Assembly: GCA_963695505.1 (NCBI GenBank)
Contig: CAVOGX010000010.1
Span: forward strand, 186,001-250,000
Direction: 5' to 3'
Length of the DNA stretch: 64,000 bases
Origin: JACSRF01 sp963695505
Lineage (GTDB): Bacteria; Chloroflexota; Anaerolineae; Promineifilales; Promineifilaceae
Shown here: positions 35,651 through 44,896 of the stretch, in pieces
Position numbering within the stretch: the stretch's first letter is position 1
How the letters are laid out: every line of letters begins with the position of its first letter
Program-made: the position numbers and the translations under genes
The notes under the pieces: generated by a model
The model's database searches: none
The model's input: only the letters and a program-made list of their open reading frames with translations
Told to the model about the DNA's origin: nothing

Positions 35651-35690
35651 GGGAAAATCCCGTTAATTGTAAGCGAATAGGGATTTTTTT
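35651..35690 (+). promoter_or_regulatory. Attenuator-like alternative hairpins upstream of the penicillin-binding protein gene
   Basis: GGGA-AAA-TCCC (35651-35661) can pair locally, or AAAATCCC (35654-35661) can pair with GGGATTTT (35680-35687) followed by TTT. The two structures share the TCCC arm and exclude each other. It ends about 37 bp before the ATG. The remaining 244-bp spacer shows no other feature. Confidence 0.35.
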
Positions 35691-35726
35691 GCCCCTGGAC
35701 AATTGTGAAGTGGGATAACCAGGATT

Positions 35727-38700
35727 ATGCCAAAAAGTACACGCATCATGCAATGGCGGCAGCGGCGATTTCGGCGCACCCAGAGGGGTGGTCAGTCTAT
35801 CCGGCGTTCTGGCTGCCTGGCCGGACTGGTATTATTGGCAATCTTTGGGGCGGTGGTAATGACGGTTTTGGTCGGCGTAACGGCCGTTGCCGCCGCATTC
35901 TCCCAATCCCTTCCTGACATCACCCAGCTAGAGCGCCTGGGCCAGGACACCAGCACCACCTTCGAAACCAGCAAAATCTACGCCTGGGGTAGCCGCCAGC
36001 CCGATGGCAGTCGCGACCTCATTCTCATTTATGAAGTCATCGATCCCCTCGGCGGCGACCGCCAATGGCTCACTCTTGGTCAAATTCCCCAATCTGTCAT
36101 AGACGCCACCATTGCCATTGAAGACAAAACCTACTGGGAAAACCCGGGCTATGATGTGGAAGGAATTGGGCGCGCCTTCTACGAATTCGTCATTCTCGGC
36201 GGTGACGTGCAGGGCGGCTCCTCTATCACACAACAACTTGTCAAAAACACCCTTATCGATCCCTCACGTCGCGTCGTGGGCGAAGAAGTCAGCTTCGATG
36301 ATTACCGCCGCAAAGCAGAAGAAGTCATCCTGGCTCAGCAAGTCACCCAAACCTACGACAAAGAGCAAATTCTAGAATGGTATCTCAACACCAACTTCTA
36401 CGGCAACCTGGCTTATGGCATCGAGGCCGCGGCCCGCGTCTACTTCAACAAACCGGCCAGTGAGCTGACGCTGGCCGAAGCCAGCCTGCTGGCCGTCATT
36501 CCGCAATCGCCTGCCCTCAACCCCATTGACAACCCCGCCGCGGCCAAAGAGCGGCAGCTTCTGGTGCTGGAGGCCATGGTCAACGATGGCGCTATCACCC
36601 TGGAGCAATCTGCTGCTGCTCAATTCACTGCGGTGCAGGTCTCGCCTGGCATTGAAGAGCGCTTCGACATCATTGCCCCCCACTTTGCCCTTTATGTGCG
36701 GCAGCAGCTTGAAGAAATGTTTGGGCCGGAAATGGTGCTGCGCGGGGGTCTACGCGTCTACACGAGCCTCGATTTGGAAATGCAGCGCCAGGCGGAATGT
36801 GTGGCTCGCGCCCAGGTTGCGCGGCTATCCGGACAGGTGGGCGAACTGCTGCCCGCCGACGAACGCGCCGCCTGCCCTGCTTTGGCGTTTTTGCCCCCGC
36901 AAAACAGTGTCGATGTGGGTGTTAACCGCAGCGTAAACAACGCAGCCGTGATTATGCTGGACCCTACCACCGGCGAAATCAAGAGCTTGGTGGGCAGCCT
37001 AAATTATTGGGACAGGCGCATCGATGGCTCCTTTAACGTGGCTGTGGATGGGCTGCGCCAGCCGGGATCCTCCTTCAAGCCCTTCACCTACCTCACCGCC
37101 CTCAGCCAGGGATATACGGCCGCTACCATGGTGCTAGACGTAGAAACCGACTTTGGCACGCCATATAACGGCAGCGCCTATGTGCCCCAGAATTATGACC
37201 GCCGGTTCCACGGCCCTATGCGGCTGCGCGAGGCGTTAGGCAACAGCTATAATGTGCCCGCCGTACAGGTCATGAGCTGGGTGGGCGTAGACAAAGTCAT
37301 CCGCACAGCGCACAACTTGGGCATCACCAGCCTGGATGGCGGGCCAAACGCTTTTGGCTTGTCGCTGACGCTGGGAGGCGGCGAGGTGCGGCTGCTAGAC
37401 ATGGCCTACGCCTTTAGCGTGATGGACAACATGGGGGTGATGGTGGGACAGCCCCGCCCAGAAAATCAGCAGCGGTTGGGGTTCCGCACGCTGGATCCTG
37501 TGGCCATCTTGCGCGTGGAAGATGGCAACGGCAATGTTCTTTATGAGTACAGCCAGCCTGAGCGTCGCGAAATTTTAACGCCGCAGCTCGCTTTCTTAAT
37601 GAATGATATTCTAAGCGATCGCAGCGCCCGCTGTGCCGCATTTGGCTGCCCCAACGCCTTGGAGCTGCCAGACAATCGCCCGGCAGCGGTGAAGACGGGC
37701 ACAACCAACGATTACCGCGACGCCTGGACTATTGGGTATACCCCGCAATTGGTGACGGGGGTATGGGTGGGAAACACGGACAACAGCCCCATGGACGAGG
37801 TGCCAGGCAGCAAAGGGGCCGCTCCTATCTGGCACGCCTTGATGAGTTGGGCCCTGCAAGAAGAACCGGTGCAGGTTTGGCCGCAGCCGCCGGGCATGGT
37901 GGAACGGCCGATTTGCGACATTTCTGGCTTGCTGCCCACACCCATCTGCCCAAGGGTGTCGGAATGGTTCGTTGTGGGCACGGAGCCGGTGATTTTTGAC
38001 AATGTGTTCCAGGAATTCGCCATTAACCGGGAAAACGGCCGTTTGGCCACCCTCTACACCCCCCCTGACCTGATCGAACGCAAAATTTACCGCATATACC
38101 CGGAAGCGGCGGCAGATTGGGTGCGCGAAAATGAAATTGAGCAGCCGCCCACGGAATACGACACCATCAGCGTGCCACCGCCGGGAGGGGACGTGGCTAT
38201 TTTGGCCCCGCGCCCCTTTGATTACGTGCGAGGCCAGGTAATCATTAGCGGGACGGTAACACTGGATAATTTTGCCTTCTACCGCCTGGCTTATTTTGCC
38301 GGACTGACCCCTACTGACCTGCGTTCCATTGCCGACAGCGTGACGGAGCCGGTTGAAGGTGGCTCCTTGGGAGTGTGGGATGTGGAAAACCTGAATGGAC
38401 TTTACACGCTGCTGTTAACGGCCGTACGCCAGGACGGTAGTTTTGAGGAGGTCAGCCTGCCCATCACCGTGGACAACACCCCGCCTACGGCCGAAATTTT
38501 GTTCCCCCTGCCCAACCAGGAGGTTTTTACCGACGAAGAGTGGGTGATTGTGCAGGCGCAGGCCAGCGACGACCTCTCCATCGACCGGGTAGAGTTTTAC
38601 GTGGATAACGCCGGCGTACCTTTTGCCATCAGCACCGTGCCGCCTTTCACGGAAAAGTGGACGATTCGCGGGCCGGGCTGCCACACATTTCGCGTGGTGG

Positions 38701-38768
38701 CGGTGGACGCCGCGGGCAACGAGACAGAGGGAACGGCCGTGCCAGTTTGCCTGATCGAACGTAACTAA
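35727..38768 (+). CDS. Class A penicillin-binding protein (transglycosylase/transpeptidase) with C-terminal Ig-like domains
   Basis: Bifunctional peptidoglycan synthase, 1013 aa. A basic N-terminus is followed by one membrane helix (about 30-58). The GT51 domain has TIAIEDKTYWENPGYDVEGI and GGSSITQQLVKN. The transpeptidase domain has the S-x-x-K box GSSFKPFTY, the S-x-N box NSYNVP and the K-T-G box VKTGTTND. Beyond residue ~760 lie two beta-sandwich segments (PPGGDVAILAPRPFDYVRG and TVDNTPPTAEILFPLPNQEV) resembling Ig/Big domains. Intact. Candidate attenuator in the leader. Confidence 0.93.
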   Translation: MPKSTRIMQWRQRRFRRTQRGGQSIRRSGCLAGLVLLAIFGAVVMTVLVGVTAVAAAFSQSLPDITQLERLGQDTSTTFETSKIYAWGSRQPDGSRDLILIYEVIDPLGGDRQWLTLGQIPQSVIDATIAIEDKTYWENPGYDVEGIGRAFYEFVILGGDVQGGSSITQQLVKNTLIDPSRRVVGEEVSFDDYRRKAEEVILAQQVTQTYDKEQILEWYLNTNFYGNLAYGIEAAARVYFNKPASELTLAEASLLAVIPQSPALNPIDNPAAAKERQLLVLEAMVNDGAITLEQSAAAQFTAVQVSPGIEERFDIIAPHFALYVRQQLEEMFGPEMVLRGGLRVYTSLDLEMQRQAECVARAQVARLSGQVGELLPADERAACPALAFLPPQNSVDVGVNRSVNNAAVIMLDPTTGEIKSLVGSLNYWDRRIDGSFNVAVDGLRQPGSSFKPFTYLTALSQGYTAATMVLDVETDFGTPYNGSAYVPQNYDRRFHGPMRLREALGNSYNVPAVQVMSWVGVDKVIRTAHNLGITSLDGGPNAFGLSLTLGGGEVRLLDMAYAFSVMDNMGVMVGQPRPENQQRLGFRTLDPVAILRVEDGNGNVLYEYSQPERREILTPQLAFLMNDILSDRSARCAAFGCPNALELPDNRPAAVKTGTTNDYRDAWTIGYTPQLVTGVWVGNTDNSPMDEVPGSKGAAPIWHALMSWALQEEPVQVWPQPPGMVERPICDISGLLPTPICPRVSEWFVVGTEPVIFDNVFQEFAINRENGRLATLYTPPDLIERKIYRIYPEAAADWVRENEIEQPPTEYDTISVPPPGGDVAILAPRPFDYVRGQVIISGTVTLDNFAFYRLAYFAGLTPTDLRSIADSVTEPVEGGSLGVWDVENLNGLYTLLLTAVRQDGSFEEVSLPITVDNTPPTAEILFPLPNQEVFTDEEWVIVQAQASDDLSIDRVEFYVDNAGVPFAISTVPPFTEKWTIRGPGCHTFRVVAVDAAGNETEGTAVPVCLIERN

Positions 38769-38889
38769 CAGCCTCCAATCACAACCTAAAATTTCTCCGT
38801 TCACGCCCCCTTCACGCTGAATTTACGGGGCTCATACGGACGGAAAAGAGGTGCTGGCGTATGCTACAGGTGAGTGAGGAAAAGGTTGG

Positions 38890-39963
38890 ATGGTTGAATT
38901 GAGACGGGGTAGTGCCTGGCAGTTGTCAGAAGCATTTTTGCCGTTCATGACAAGCGGTACCCTCGTTGTGAACAATTTCGGCACGGTAAAATTTGCCAAC
39001 CAACCAGCAGGAACCATCCTTGGTTTAGAACCTGAGGAGATAGTTGGCCAGGACTGCAACCGCTTCTTACCTCCGGCATTACTAAAACTCTCAGGTACTT
39101 TGCATCAGCATAAAACTAATGCCGTTCACGCAGACGGCCGTTCCATCCCTGTATCGGTTTCCATTACACCCATTGGTGAAGCAGAGCGAGGCGACAAATT
39201 GATTTCAATGACCGACCTGGCGGAGCTAAAGCAGGCCCAAAATGCGCTGTTGCACACGCAGAGACTGGCCGGTGTCGGCACCCTCACGGCCAGTGTGGCC
39301 CATGAGCTGACCAACCCCCTCTCAATCATCACCGCCACCTGCAGCAACCTGCTTCACGAAGTAAACAGCAAAAATCTGGATGCCGAAGTGCTGCTGCATT
39401 ATATTCAGATGATTGAGCAAAGCGCCTGGCGCAGTGCGCGCATTGTGGAGGTGCTGCGACATTACACGCACGATACGGGATTGCAAACGGCCGTTACTGG
39501 CTTAAACATGGTTGTTGAGGACGCCTTGACGCTGGTGATGCCGCAGTTCCAAAAAGAGTACAACGTCACCATTCACACCGACCTGGCTGACGATCTGCAA
39601 TCCATTGTCTGTGACCACAACCGCCTGACCCAGGTTTTAATCAACCTGCTCAACAACGCCCGCGACGCCATGCAGCCTGAGGGCGGAAATATTTACGTCA
39701 AAACGTGGGCTGTGCGTGAGGAAAACAATCACTCAGGGGAGCAGTTTGCCCTATCCGTTCGCGATGAAGGATCCGGCATTCCTGCTGAACTGCTTGATCA
39801 AATTTTCGAACCGTTTTTCACAACCAAATCCAGCGGCACCGGCACCGGCCTGGGTTTATTTATTGCGCGGGAATTAATAGAGCAGCATAACGGCCGTATC
39901 TGGGCCGAAAATCATCCTGACGGTGGCGCAATCTTCACCGTTACCCTCCCTCAAAGACAGTAA
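38890..39963 (+). CDS. PAS-domain sensor histidine kinase (NtrB-like)
   Basis: Soluble kinase of 357 aa. The PAS domain covers about 15-125 (GTLVVNNFGTVKFANQPAGT). HisKA has SVAHELTNPLSIITAT with the phospho-accepting His. The HATPase has N-box LINLLNNARDAM, G1 VRDEGSGIPAELLDQIFEPF and G2 GTGTGLGLFIARELI. No membrane helix. The adjacent gene on the same strand is absent, and no response regulator is nearby, so it is an orphan. ATG 38890 follows GGAAAAGGTTGG. Confidence 0.9.
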   Translation: MVELRRGSAWQLSEAFLPFMTSGTLVVNNFGTVKFANQPAGTILGLEPEEIVGQDCNRFLPPALLKLSGTLHQHKTNAVHADGRSIPVSVSITPIGEAERGDKLISMTDLAELKQAQNALLHTQRLAGVGTLTASVAHELTNPLSIITATCSNLLHEVNSKNLDAEVLLHYIQMIEQSAWRSARIVEVLRHYTHDTGLQTAVTGLNMVVEDALTLVMPQFQKEYNVTIHTDLADDLQSIVCDHNRLTQVLINLLNNARDAMQPEGGNIYVKTWAVREENNHSGEQFALSVRDEGSGIPAELLDQIFEPFFTTKSSGTGTGLGLFIARELIEQHNGRIWAENHPDGGAIFTVTLPQRQ

Positions 39964-39993
39964 GCTGATTGCCGATTTGCCCACGGCCAGCTA

Positions 39994-40584
39994 TTAGCTG
40001 CCAGCTACCAGGCTCAAAAAGTATTCATGAAACCGCGAATCGTTGGTTAACTCCGGGTGGAAGGATGTAACCAGCCATTTACCCTGTTGCGCAGCAACGG
40101 CCGACCCGTCGGCTAGCGTGGCAATGACCCGTGCCTTGCCCTTGGCCGCCACCAGCCGGGGAGCGCGAATAAATACGGCGGGAAATGGACCATTCCCATT
40201 GGTAAACACCGGCACCTCCAGGTCTACTTCAAAGCTGTCTACCTGCCGCCCGAAAGCATTGCGTTCCACTTCCACATCCATAATGCCCAGCAGGGGTTGG
40301 TCGCGACCCGCAGAGCCATTACCAATTTCCTTCGCCATGAAAATCATCCCTGCACAAGTACCCCACAGCGGTTTTTCTGCGGCAAATTGGCGCAGCGGTT
40401 CCATCAGGCCATAAGCCGTAGCCAGCTTGCCAATGGTTGTACTCTCCCCACCGGGAATAATTAGGCCATCCAGACCTTCCAAATCTGCGGGCAGGCGTAC
40501 TTCTACCGCCTCTACTCCTAATCCCCGCAGTATCTTGATGTGCTCAATGAATGCCCCTTGCAAGGCCAAGACACCAATTTTCAT
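39994..40584 (-). CDS. pdxT: Pyridoxal 5'-phosphate synthase glutaminase subunit PdxT
   Basis: Class I glutamine amidotransferase, 196 aa, that delivers ammonia to PdxS. MKIGVLALQGAFIEH is the invariant N-terminus. LIIPGGESTTIGKL forms the oxyanion region, WGTCAGMIFMA carries the nucleophile Cys, and TSFHPELTND carries the His/Glu pair. Lies downstream of pdxS on the same strand across an 86-bp spacer with a heptamer-like GC-rich repeat. Confidence 0.97.
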   Translation of the reverse strand: MKIGVLALQGAFIEHIKILRGLGVEAVEVRLPADLEGLDGLIIPGGESTTIGKLATAYGLMEPLRQFAAEKPLWGTCAGMIFMAKEIGNGSAGRDQPLLGIMDVEVERNAFGRQVDSFEVDLEVPVFTNGNGPFPAVFIRAPRLVAAKGKARVIATLADGSAVAAQQGKWLVTSFHPELTNDSRFHEYFLSLVAGS

Positions 40585-40589
40585 TTACC

Positions 40590-40668
40590 ACCTCAAAAAG
40601 CAAGGGAGCGAGGGGGCAGGAGAGCTTTTTTTCTCCCTTGCTCCTCCGCCCCCCTGCTCCCCTGCACA
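40590..40668. repeat. GC-rich heptamer-like inverted repeat between pdxS and pdxT
   Basis: GGGAGCGAGGGGGCAGGAGAG on one side is complementary to CTCCCTTGCTCCTCCGCCCC on the other, separated by an A/T run. It could form a hairpin with a T-run (minus strand reads AAAAAAAG within the loop). Confidence 0.5.
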
Positions 40669-40670
40669 GC

Positions 40671-41582
40671 TTACCAGCCGCGCACCGCTAACTGATCTTT
40701 TTCTTCCAGGCTGCCGACGTTAATACCTACCATCGGTTCGCCCAAATTCTCGCTCACTTCTGCCAGAATTTGCGGGTTATTGAAGTGGGTTGTAGCCATC
40801 ACGATCGCTTTAGCCCGCTTGGCCGGGTCGCCGCTCTTGAAAATGCCGGAACCCACAAACACGCCATCCACGCCAATTTGCATCATCAATGCGGCGTCAG
40901 CGGGGGTAGCAATTCCTCCGGCCGCAAAATTAACCACCGGCAGCCGGCCTAATGCTTTCGTTTCCACCACCAGCTCATAGGGTGCGCCAATTTCTTTGGC
41001 ATAGGTCATCAACTCTTCATCAGGCATGGCTTGCAGGCGGCGAATGTCACCCAATACCGTGCGTGCATGGCGCACGGCTTCCACCACGTCACCTGTACCT
41101 GCTTCGCCTTTCGTACGAATCATGGCCGCGCCTTCACCAATGCGCCGCAGCGCCTCACCCAAATTGCGACAGCCGCATACGAAGGGAATCTTGAAGGGGT
41201 GCTTGTTAATGTGATACGCTTCATCTGCCGGGGTTAGCACTTCGCTCTCGTCCACGTAATCCACGCCTATGGCCTCCAAAATTTGAGCTTCAACAAAATG
41301 GCCTATGCGAGCCTTGGCCATGACCGGAATGCTTACGGACTGAATGATTTCTTTAATCAGGCCGGGATCAGACATGCGGGCGACACCACCATCCTGGCGA
41401 ATATCCGCCGGGACGCGTTCCAGAGCCATGACGGCCACCGCGCCCGCCTCCTCAGCAATGATGGCTTGCTCCGGGGTCACCACGTCCATGATCACGCCGC
41501 CTTTCAACATTTGGGCCAACCCGCGCTTTACTTTGATGCTGCCCACTTCTCCTTTACCGTTACTGCTTCCATTGTTGCTCAT
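40671..41582 (-). CDS. pdxS: Pyridoxal 5'-phosphate synthase subunit PdxS
   Basis: TIM-barrel synthase of the deoxyxylulose-independent B6 pathway, using ribose 5-phosphate, glyceraldehyde 3-phosphate and ammonia. About 303 aa. GGVIMDVVTPEQAIIAEEAG and AVMALERVPADIRQDGGVAR are hallmark strings. The catalytic lysines lie in VKRGLAQ-adjacent MDVV and PVMAKARIGHFVEAQ. RTKGEAGTGDVVEAVRH and NFAAGGIATPADAALMMQ are also conserved. ATG 41582 after GGAGTGTGG is chosen. First gene of the pdxS-pdxT unit. Confidence 0.97.
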   Translation of the reverse strand: MSNNGSSNGKGEVGSIKVKRGLAQMLKGGVIMDVVTPEQAIIAEEAGAVAVMALERVPADIRQDGGVARMSDPGLIKEIIQSVSIPVMAKARIGHFVEAQILEAIGVDYVDESEVLTPADEAYHINKHPFKIPFVCGCRNLGEALRRIGEGAAMIRTKGEAGTGDVVEAVRHARTVLGDIRRLQAMPDEELMTYAKEIGAPYELVVETKALGRLPVVNFAAGGIATPADAALMMQIGVDGVFVGSGIFKSGDPAKRAKAIVMATTHFNNPQILAEVSENLGEPMVGINVGSLEEKDQLAVRGW

Positions 41583-41903
41583 TTGCCACACTCCTCAATT
41601 GATTTGGATATTGGGAATCAGGCTGGAAGATTTCTTGATGTCTCTACAAGCCTGGTTATTAATCTTTATCTTTATCCAGATTGTAGTTGGGCGTCAGGCG
41701 TAAAACAAGGGGATTGGTATTGTCAATTTGGGGAATTTTTGAAATCAACCAGACCGGTTTTGTGTGAGGCAGCAAACGGCCGTTTCTGACTGCATAACCC
41801 ATTTGTACCACCCCCACCAGGGAACTATTGTGGCCAAAATCGATAATGCTACATTGAAGACAGGCTCGCTTATTTTTCAATCCGCTAACAATGGAAATTC
41901 ATC

Positions 41904-41990
41904 ATGAACTGGCTGCTCATCATCACGTTGATTTTGTTATTAATCTGGTCATTACTGGCTGACCCCGACCCTGAACCGAAAGAAGATTAG
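41904..41990 (+). CDS. Possible small membrane protein, 28 aa
   Basis: MNWLLIITLILLLIWSLLA followed by the acidic tail DPDPEPKED. One predicted membrane helix with a short cytoplasmic acidic tail. GGAAATTC precedes the ATG at a plausible distance. No homology recognised. The surrounding 41600-42013 interval otherwise has no convincing gene; expression is unproven. Confidence 0.35.
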   Translation: MNWLLIITLILLLIWSLLADPDPEPKED

Positions 41991-42013
41991 ATGAGGACCC
42001 TCGAAATCTGGCG

Positions 42014-42760
42014 CTAGAATACGTCCTCTTTTTTCTTCTCAATGACCAGCATATGCGAAATGCCCAAGGTGGCTAAGGGTGTTTGTTCCATCGCGTACAG
42101 CACACGCTTCAGCCAGCGACCCCCAACAGGCCAGCGATTTTCAATATTGTCATAGCCACCAAAAATAACCCCGTGGTGCACCCTTACAACCGGTAACCCC
42201 TTAAACAACTGCAGCAGACCGCGTTTGGTGTACGCCCGCACGTGCGGAGCCAAGCGGTTGCGCAAGGGGTTTGGCAGATAATTGACCAATGGTTTGTTGC
42301 CAAAATGATACTCGCCGCGCCAGTATATGCCGTGCTGCTCTACGGGATACCAGCGGTTGGGGCAAAAGATAAGGATACGCCCGCCTGGTTTCGTCACCCG
42401 CACCATCTCTGCGGCATACAACTCATCGTCATCTACATGCTCAATCACTTCATTGCTGAATACGAAATCAAAGGAGTTGGCGGCAAAGGGCAGCCTTTCG
42501 CCTACGCCCAGGGCCACGCCCGCCCCCTTCTGCCGGGCCACGACTGCGCGCTCTTGCTCTACCTCTAATCCGAAGCAATGGCTGCTGTATGCGCTAAAGG
42601 CGTCTAACCACGTACCCAGTCCACAGCCATTGTCCAGTATGGTTGCCCCCTCTAGCTGCACCCATTGACGCACCATGTTGAGCCGTCGTTCCTGCCCGGA
42701 GCGCCACACATAGCCGGGCTCACCCCGTAGGGCAGCCCTGTCGGAAAAACCAGCGGTCAT
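42014..42760 (-). CDS. Class I SAM-dependent methyltransferase
   Basis: Soluble methyltransferase of 248 aa. Motif I is ILDNGCGLGTWLDAF, with E in CFGLEVEQERAV for the ribose hydroxyls. Post-I is GVGERLPFAANSFDFVFSNEVIEH and motif III is RVTKPGGRILIFCPNRW, a Methyltransf_11 layout. The ATG immediately follows the UDG stop (TAAATG), so the two are co-translated. The substrate is unknown; the C-terminal aromatic/basic region hints at a lipid or sugar acceptor, without proof. Confidence 0.85.
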   Translation of the reverse strand: MTAGFSDRAALRGEPGYVWRSGQERRLNMVRQWVQLEGATILDNGCGLGTWLDAFSAYSSHCFGLEVEQERAVVARQKGAGVALGVGERLPFAANSFDFVFSNEVIEHVDDDELYAAEMVRVTKPGGRILIFCPNRWYPVEQHGIYWRGEYHFGNKPLVNYLPNPLRNRLAPHVRAYTKRGLLQLFKGLPVVRVHHGVIFGGYDNIENRWPVGGRWLKRVLYAMEQTPLATLGISHMLVIEKKKEDVF

Positions 42761-43390
42761 TTACTTTTGGCCCATTAGCTCGTCGTATTTGCGGCGTACT
42801 TCTTGAATGTCCTGCCAGGTAAGGGCTTTGGGCTGGCCCGGCTTGCGGGATTGGTTGCGCAGCAGGTAAGCAGGGTGAAAGATGGGCATGGCGTAACGGC
42901 CGTTCCAATCAAACCACTGCCCTCGCAGTTTTGTTATCCCCACCTGGCCCAGCAGCGATTCCGTGGCCACGTTCCCTGTCAGCAGCATAATCACCGGGTC
43001 CACCAAACGAATGATCTCCAGCAGGTAAGGCTTGTAAAAGGCAATCTCATCAGAGGTCGGTTTGCGCAGCGGTTTGCCATCATCTCCCGGTGGCAGGCGA
43101 AACACGGCATTAGTAATAAACACATCTTGCTCCGGGTCAAAGTTTACCGCTTGCAAAATCTGGTCCAGCAGTTGGCCTGACCGCCCCACAAAAGGCTTGC
43201 CCTGCCGATCTTCCTCCGTGCCCGGCGCTTCGCCCACAATCATCAGCTTTGCCGCCGGATTCCCGCGATAGATGACCATGTTGGTACCCTGGGGGAACAA
43301 CGGGTCATCTTCCATCTTCATCATGTGTGACACCAGATCATCTAAGGTGGCAAAATAGGTTGGTTTTTCTTCAAATAAGCCAAATTGCAT
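42761..43390 (-). CDS. Family 4-like uracil-DNA glycosylase without iron-sulfur cysteines
   Basis: DNA-repair glycosylase of about 209 aa. Motif A is IVGEAPGTEEDRQGKPFVGR and motif B is MPIFHPAYLLRN, the family 4 pattern. Family 4 enzymes normally bind a 4Fe-4S cluster through four cysteines. This protein has no cysteine at all, and the usual K-C-R-P-P segment reads VFRLPPGDD. ATG 43390 with GGGAGAG 5 bases upstream is chosen. Upstream gene of a two-gene unit with the methyltransferase. Confidence 0.88.
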   Translation of the reverse strand: MQFGLFEEKPTYFATLDDLVSHMMKMEDDPLFPQGTNMVIYRGNPAAKLMIVGEAPGTEEDRQGKPFVGRSGQLLDQILQAVNFDPEQDVFITNAVFRLPPGDDGKPLRKPTSDEIAFYKPYLLEIIRLVDPVIMLLTGNVATESLLGQVGITKLRGQWFDWNGRYAMPIFHPAYLLRNQSRKPGQPKALTWQDIQEVRRKYDELMGQK

Positions 43391-43527
43391 CGGTCTCTCC
43401 CTTGTTCCTGCGCTCTTCACTCGTCATTCCGCGCCAATTTTACCGTAAATTCAGGCTGAGCTGAAATGGGAAAATGGCAAATGAGGATGTTTGCCCCGTC
43501 TTTCCAGGCGCGCTATCTTTGCCAGCT

Positions 43528-44865
43528 ATGCGACATTCATGGCTCACCATAAGCTTCATGCTGCTAGTTTTTCTGGCTGCCTGCCAACCTGCCACAACGG
43601 CCGATTCCAGCCCCACACCTACAACAACTAACAATTCACAATTAACAATTGACTACTCATTATTAGCCACCTCCACAGCCACCCCAACCAGCGCCCCACC
43701 CCCAATACCATCCCCCACACCATCACCCTTGCCCACATTGCTGCCTACACCGCCGCCCCTAGCGTACCTGGCAGCGGCCATCGAGCAAGAACTGGCCGAT
43801 TTTAACGGCCTCAGCAGCTATGTCGTGCGCGACCTGCAAACTGGCGCAGAAATTAGCCGCGAACCAGACCTGGCGGTGGCGGGTATGAGCCTGATCAAGA
43901 TCCCCATCCTCATCAACACCTACCGTGTGCTGGATAGCCCACCCAACATTGAGCAAAGAAAGCTCATCACCCAAACCACCGCTCTCTCCAGCAACTTTGC
44001 CGCCAACCTGCTGCTGCAAACCGTTGCCCGCCAGCCCAACACCTACATTGGGGCAGACATTGTCACGCAGTCGATGCGCGAACTGGGTCTTTACAACACG
44101 TTTATGGCCGTGCCTTACGATGCCGAGCCCAAGCCAGACCGTCCACAGACATACCTGACTCCGGCTAACCAGCGCACGGACATCAGCACCCGACCCGATA
44201 TTCACCGCCAAACAACGGCCGCCGATCTGGCTGACCTGCTAGAAATGCTGTATGCCTGTGCCGAACACGGCCGTTCCCCCCTCCTCACCACTTATCCCGA
44301 CCAGCTCACTCAGGCTGAATGCGCGGAAATTCTGCAAATGCTCCAGCTCAACGAGCTGGTCAAGCTGCTGGAAGCTGGCCTGCCCGAAGGCATCCCTATT
44401 GCCCACAAACTGGGCTACATTGACGACACGTACGGCGACGCCGGTATCGTCTATTCTCCCCGGCAAGACTACATCATCGTCCTGATCCTCTACACACCCA
44501 TCTGGCTGGAATGGGATGTAGCCTCACCCCTCTTTGCCCGCATTTCGCAGCTAGCCTACGACCATTTCAACGACCCCGCCGCCTACCCGCCTGCCATCCT
44601 AAATGCACCGCCCGTCCTCAGCAGCACGCCCACGCCGCCGCCCACACCAGACCTACCCCAGGCCATCGTCAGCGGCACCAGCGGCGTAGGGTTGACCCTG
44701 CGCCAGGCTCCGGGAGGCGCTGAAATCCTTATTTTGCCGGAGGGTACGGTGGTGGGTTTGTTAGAGGCACCCCCCATTGATGTAAATGGCGTGTCCTGGC
44801 AGCAAGTACGTGCTCCCAGCGGTGAAGAAGGTTGGGTAGGCGCCGCCTTTTTGACAACGAAATAG
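43528..44865 (+). CDS. Lipoprotein with class A beta-lactamase-like serine hydrolase domain and C-terminal SH3-like domain
   Basis: Signal and lipobox MRHSWLTISFMLLVFLAACQ. A Thr/Pro-rich linker of about 70 residues contains a heptamer repeat in coding sequence (NNSQLTIDYSLLATST). The serine hydrolase domain has the S-x-x-K box GMSLIKIPIL, an S-x-N-like ALSSNFAANLLLQ, and HKLGYIDDT in place of K-T-G. The beta-lactamase omega-loop Glu is not evident, so a carboxypeptidase-like or inactive role is possible. The C-terminus (about 385-445) is SH3-like: SGVGLTLRQAPGG and EGWVGAAFL. ATG 43528 is preferred to the longer frame. Confidence 0.82.
   Translation: MRHSWLTISFMLLVFLAACQPATTADSSPTPTTTNNSQLTIDYSLLATSTATPTSAPPPIPSPTPSPLPTLLPTPPPLAYLAAAIEQELADFNGLSSYVVRDLQTGAEISREPDLAVAGMSLIKIPILINTYRVLDSPPNIEQRKLITQTTALSSNFAANLLLQTVARQPNTYIGADIVTQSMRELGLYNTFMAVPYDAEPKPDRPQTYLTPANQRTDISTRPDIHRQTTAADLADLLEMLYACAEHGRSPLLTTYPDQLTQAECAEILQMLQLNELVKLLEAGLPEGIPIAHKLGYIDDTYGDAGIVYSPRQDYIIVLILYTPIWLEWDVASPLFARISQLAYDHFNDPAAYPPAILNAPPVLSSTPTPPPTPDLPQAIVSGTSGVGLTLRQAPGGAEILILPEGTVVGLLEAPPIDVNGVSWQQVRAPSGEEGWVGAAFLTTK
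43618..43668. repeat. Heptamer repeat inside the lipoprotein linker
   Basis: CTAACAA TTCACAA TTAACAA TTGACTA CTCATTA in 7-base phase, translated within the linker of the serine hydrolase lipoprotein. Same type as the intergenic repeats, but in an open reading frame. Confidence 0.5.
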
Positions 44866-44896
44866 AAAGTTACAAGTAAAATCAATGTGGAACCTG

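Noticed and set aside
41659..41880. 73-aa minus-strand frame between pdxS and the methyltransferase
   Set aside because: No ribosome-binding site, no family, and it covers the end of a spacer; it contains an octamer but nothing protein-like.
43528..44865. Active class A beta-lactamase
   Set aside because: S-x-x-K is present, but the omega-loop Glu and a proper K-T-G are not evident, so only the fold is claimed.
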